A stretch of 8,450 nt of DNA from an uncultured Bergeyella sp. (GTDB lineage Bacteria > Bacteroidota > Bacteroidia > Flavobacteriales > Weeksellaceae): contig CAKAOY010000046.1 of assembly GCA_916710115.1 (NCBI GenBank), positions 1-8,450 on the forward strand. Reading direction: 5' to 3'. Shown here piece by piece: positions 6,321-8,450 of this stretch. The notes beneath the pieces were generated by a model. The model made no database searches. It saw only the letters and a program-made list of their open reading frames with translations, and had not been told where the DNA came from. Made by a program: the position numbers and the translations under genes. How positions within the stretch are numbered: position 1 is the first letter of the stretch; each line of letters starts with the position of its first letter.

Positions 6321-6322
6321 CA

Positions 6323-7237
6323 ATGGATTATCAAAGAATTATTAAGAATATATATAGGGAGATATTGCAGGGTGAAAATTTTGGAAAAATACCAAGTTAT
6401 ATCCCAGAATTAGGCTCAGTGAATGAAAATAATTTTGGGATACATCTATATAACCTGAGGGGTGAGAGCTTCGGTGTGGGAAATTATCAAGAGAAATTTT
6501 CAATACAAAGTATTGCAAAGGTGCTTTCTATGTCTTTGGCGTATGCAAGATTAGGAAATAAATTGTGGAATAGGGTAGGAGTAGAGCCTTCTGGTACAGC
6601 GTTTAACTCTCTTGTGCAGTTGGAGGCGGACAACGGCATACCACGAAATCCACTGATTAATGCAGGTGCGATTGTTATTTGTGATATATTATTGTCTATT
6701 TTGGATAACCCGAAGGAGGAATTTATTCAATTTGTTAGAATGTTAGCAAATAACCCAACACTTGATTATTCTACTAAGATTGCTGAATCGGAAAAGTCCG
6801 TAGGATACAGAAATTTTGCACTTTGCTACTATCTGAAAGCTTTGGGAAATATAGAAAATGACCCTGTGGAGGTGCTGGATTTCTATTTTTATTTGTGTTC
6901 CATAGAAATGACCTGCGAGGAACTTACGGCAACATTTTCATTTTTGGCCAATGATGGAGTAACCACTCATAATCAACAAGAAATACTTACGAAAAGTTAT
7001 ACTAAAAGAGTGAATGCAGTGATGCAGACTTGTGGATTCTACGACGAGTCGGGAGATTTTTCCTTCCGTGTAGGGCTACCAGGGAAGTCAGGAGTAGGTG
7101 GGGGAGTTATTGCAGTGATGCCTAATTTTTATAGTATCGCTGTATGGAGCCCATTATTAAACAGTAAAGGAAATTCCTATCGTGGTATAAAATTTTTGGA
7201 AGAATTTACCACACAAACAAAAATATCAATATTCTAA
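6323..7237 (+). CDS. glsA: glutaminase A (L-glutamine amidohydrolase)
   Basis: A 304-residue cytoplasmic enzyme of the serine-dependent beta-lactamase-like glutaminase family, which hydrolyses glutamine to glutamate and ammonia. The catalytic Ser63-x-x-Lys66 pair is in FSIQSIAKV (59-67). Other conserved substrate-site residues can be placed by their spacing from the Bacillus YbgJ site: Asn113 (NPLINAGAI), Glu157 and Asn164 (SEKSVGYRN), Tyr188 (LDFYFYLCSIEM), Tyr240 (GFYDESGDF) and Val258 in the GKSGVGGG loop. Length is normal and there is no C-terminal STAS or ankyrin extension. The ATG at 6323 is chosen because it gives the usual N-terminus and stops in the repeat array block any extension upstream. 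The leader has no Shine-Dalgarno sequence and is made of 10-bp repeats, so leader length may vary between strains. The gene is divergent from P5C dehydrogenase, suggesting joint control of glutamate supply. No clear terminator precedes secD, so some read-through is possible. Confidence 0.95.
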   Translation: MDYQRIIKNIYREILQGENFGKIPSYIPELGSVNENNFGIHLYNLRGESFGVGNYQEKFSIQSIAKVLSMSLAYARLGNKLWNRVGVEPSGTAFNSLVQLEADNGIPRNPLINAGAIVICDILLSILDNPKEEFIQFVRMLANNPTLDYSTKIAESEKSVGYRNFALCYYLKALGNIENDPVEVLDFYFYLCSIEMTCEELTATFSFLANDGVTTHNQQEILTKSYTKRVNAVMQTCGFYDESGDFSFRVGLPGKSGVGGGVIAVMPNFYSIAVWSPLLNSKGNSYRGIKFLEEFTTQTKISIF

Positions 7238-7284
7238 AAAATTACTTTTTTATTCAATTAATTACAAAATTTTATAAAAATTCT

Positions 7285-7292
7285 TATATTTG
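7285..7292 (+). promoter_or_regulatory. -7 promoter box for secD/secDF
   Basis: TATATTTG matches TAnnTTTG exactly and lies 21 nt before the ATG at 7314, predicting a short leader of about 15-18 nt. No TTTG -33 box is seen at the proper distance; the 7260-7268 region reads AATTACAAA. Confidence 0.5.
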
Positions 7293-7313
7293 CCCATTAA
7301 AAATTGTATTGAA

Positions 7314-8450
7314 ATGCAAGGAAAAGGACTTATTACAACGATTGCTATTGTTTTGGGACTTATTTGCCTCAATGAATTCTTACCAACTTGGTATGCGAAT
7401 AAAATTGATAAGCAAATTGCCGCAGCAAAAGGCAACGAAAAGGAAATCAATCGTCTAAAAAGAGACACGCTAGATTTAGGTTATACAAAATTGACCTATC
7501 CACAAGCCAAAGAAAAGGAAATGAAACTAGGACTTGACTTGAAGGGGGGGATAAATGTATTGTTGGAAATCAATCAAAGAGATTTGGTGAATAATCTTAC
7601 CAACTACACCTCGAATCCTATCGTGATTGAGGCTTTAGATAAGGCAGATGAAGCCAATAAACATTCATCTAAATCTTATATAGACCTATTTTTTGAGGAA
7701 TTTTATAAGATAAATAAAGCAAAAAATGCTAATCTGAAACTTGCTGATCCAGAGATTTTTGGGAATAACAATTTCACAGCTGTGAAATATAATTCTACGG
7801 ATGAAGAGGTAGAAAAAATTGTAAAAACACGTATTAGTCAATCTGTAGGTATGGCTTTTGAAGTCATAAAAACGCGTATTGACAAGATGGGGAATATCCA
7901 ACCAAATGTACAACAAGTACCAGGAACTGCAAGAATTTCTGTGGAAATGCCAGGTGTGAAAAACATAGACGAGGTGAAAAAAATGCTTCAAACTTCTGCG
8001 AAATTACAGTTTTGGGAAGTTCAACTCGCTCCAGAAGTTGCTCCGTATGTAGAGATTTTGCAAAAAACAATTTCTACAAAAGGGGATTCTATTGGTGTTG
8101 ATAAAAATACTAACCTTGCAAATATCTTATTCAGTAAACAGTTGTATTCCAATGGTATTGCTAATGTTGCATTATCAGACACAGCTAAGGTTAATAGAAT
8201 ATTAAACTCCCCGATTGCTAAGAAACTTCGTCCTGCTAATTTAAGATACACACAATTTATGTGGGGATACAAACCTGAAAGGCAGTCGCCAGACCATATG
8301 ACACTCTATGCCATACGTGGAAATATTAATCAAAAAGCTCCAGTGGATGGAGCGGTAGAATCAGCCAATATTTCGTACGACGAAATAGGTAGAATTGTAG
8401 TAGATATGCAAATGGATTCTAAGGGTGCCAAAGAATGGAAAATCCTCACA
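7314..8450 (+). CDS. secD: protein translocase subunit SecD, probably the SecD half of a SecDF fusion (partial, 3' end outside the window)
   Basis: An open frame of 379 codons starting at ATG 7314 and running off the right edge without a stop. SecD/SecDF is an inner-membrane proton-driven factor that helps pull secreted proteins out of the SecYEG channel. Residues about 4-22 form the first transmembrane helix. The SecD hallmark LGLDLKGGINVLLEI is at 72-86, and the P1-domain signature TRIDKMGNIQPNVQQVPGTA continues into RISVEMPG (187-214). The final part (about 310-379) is still the periplasmic P1 region, so helices 2-6 and any SecF half lie outside. Bacteroidota usually have one fused SecDF of about 950-1000 residues, so a fusion is likely but not shown here. 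The coding stretch crosses a run of seven G at 7544-7550 inside the LKGG motif. Start choice: this ATG gives the expected short cytoplasmic tail and first helix, and follows a -7 box. Confidence 0.93.
   Translation, partial: MQGKGLITTIAIVLGLICLNEFLPTWYANKIDKQIAAAKGNEKEINRLKRDTLDLGYTKLTYPQAKEKEMKLGLDLKGGINVLLEINQRDLVNNLTNYTSNPIVIEALDKADEANKHSSKSYIDLFFEEFYKINKAKNANLKLADPEIFGNNNFTAVKYNSTDEEVEKIVKTRISQSVGMAFEVIKTRIDKMGNIQPNVQQVPGTARISVEMPGVKNIDEVKKMLQTSAKLQFWEVQLAPEVAPYVEILQKTISTKGDSIGVDKNTNLANILFSKQLYSNGIANVALSDTAKVNRILNSPIAKKLRPANLRYTQFMWGYKPERQSPDHMTLYAIRGNINQKAPVDGAVESANISYDEIGRIVVDMQMDSKGAKEWKILT

Noticed and set aside
7262..8272. Several minus-strand open frames of 68-101 codons across secD
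   Set aside because: They overlap one another and a clearly recognisable SecD coding sequence, and the translations are low-complexity Phe/Ser/Leu-rich, as expected from antisense reading.

Overview
The window looks like chromosomal DNA of a low-GC Bacteroidota bacterium of class Flavobacteriia, most likely in or near the Weeksellaceae (Chryseobacterium/Riemerella-like). The support is the strong AT bias, leaders without clear Shine-Dalgarno sequences, several TAnnTTTG-type -7 promoter boxes, signal peptides cut before Gln, an OprO/OprP-type porin, and a SecD reading frame of the kind that Bacteroidota fuse to SecF. The genus is inferred from protein character, not from a search.

Layout, left to right. 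(1) Bases 3-53 may be the last codons of a rightward gene. It would converge on a small secreted PepSY-like protein (92-520, minus), with a hairpin terminator between them (58-83). (2) After an AT-rich gap comes a stand-alone ketoacyl-ACP synthase III (772-1839, plus) with its own -7 box and terminator. (3) A probable three-gene operon follows (2001-4397, plus): outer-membrane porin, small alpha/beta-hydrolase esterase, and ECF-type sigma factor, with gaps of 30 and 27 nt. It ends at a hairpin (4398-4436) that can serve both strands. (4) L-glutamate gamma-semialdehyde (P5C) dehydrogenase (4467-6092, minus) and glutaminase (6323-7237, plus) are divergent across about 230 bp and have good promoters pointing in opposite directions. 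Both enzymes make glutamate, one from proline-derived P5C and the other from glutamine. (5) The 5' part of secD/secDF (7314-8450, plus) runs off the right edge.

Most of the window is ordinary housekeeping and metabolic DNA; I see no mobile element, CRISPR array, tRNA or rRNA. The most unusual structure is a run of perfect 10-bp direct repeats (four exact copies plus one degenerate) that makes up nearly the whole 5' leader of the glutaminase gene and stops 2 nt before its ATG. A second point of interest is the ECF sigma factor, which has no visible anti-sigma partner and is linked to a porin and an esterase.
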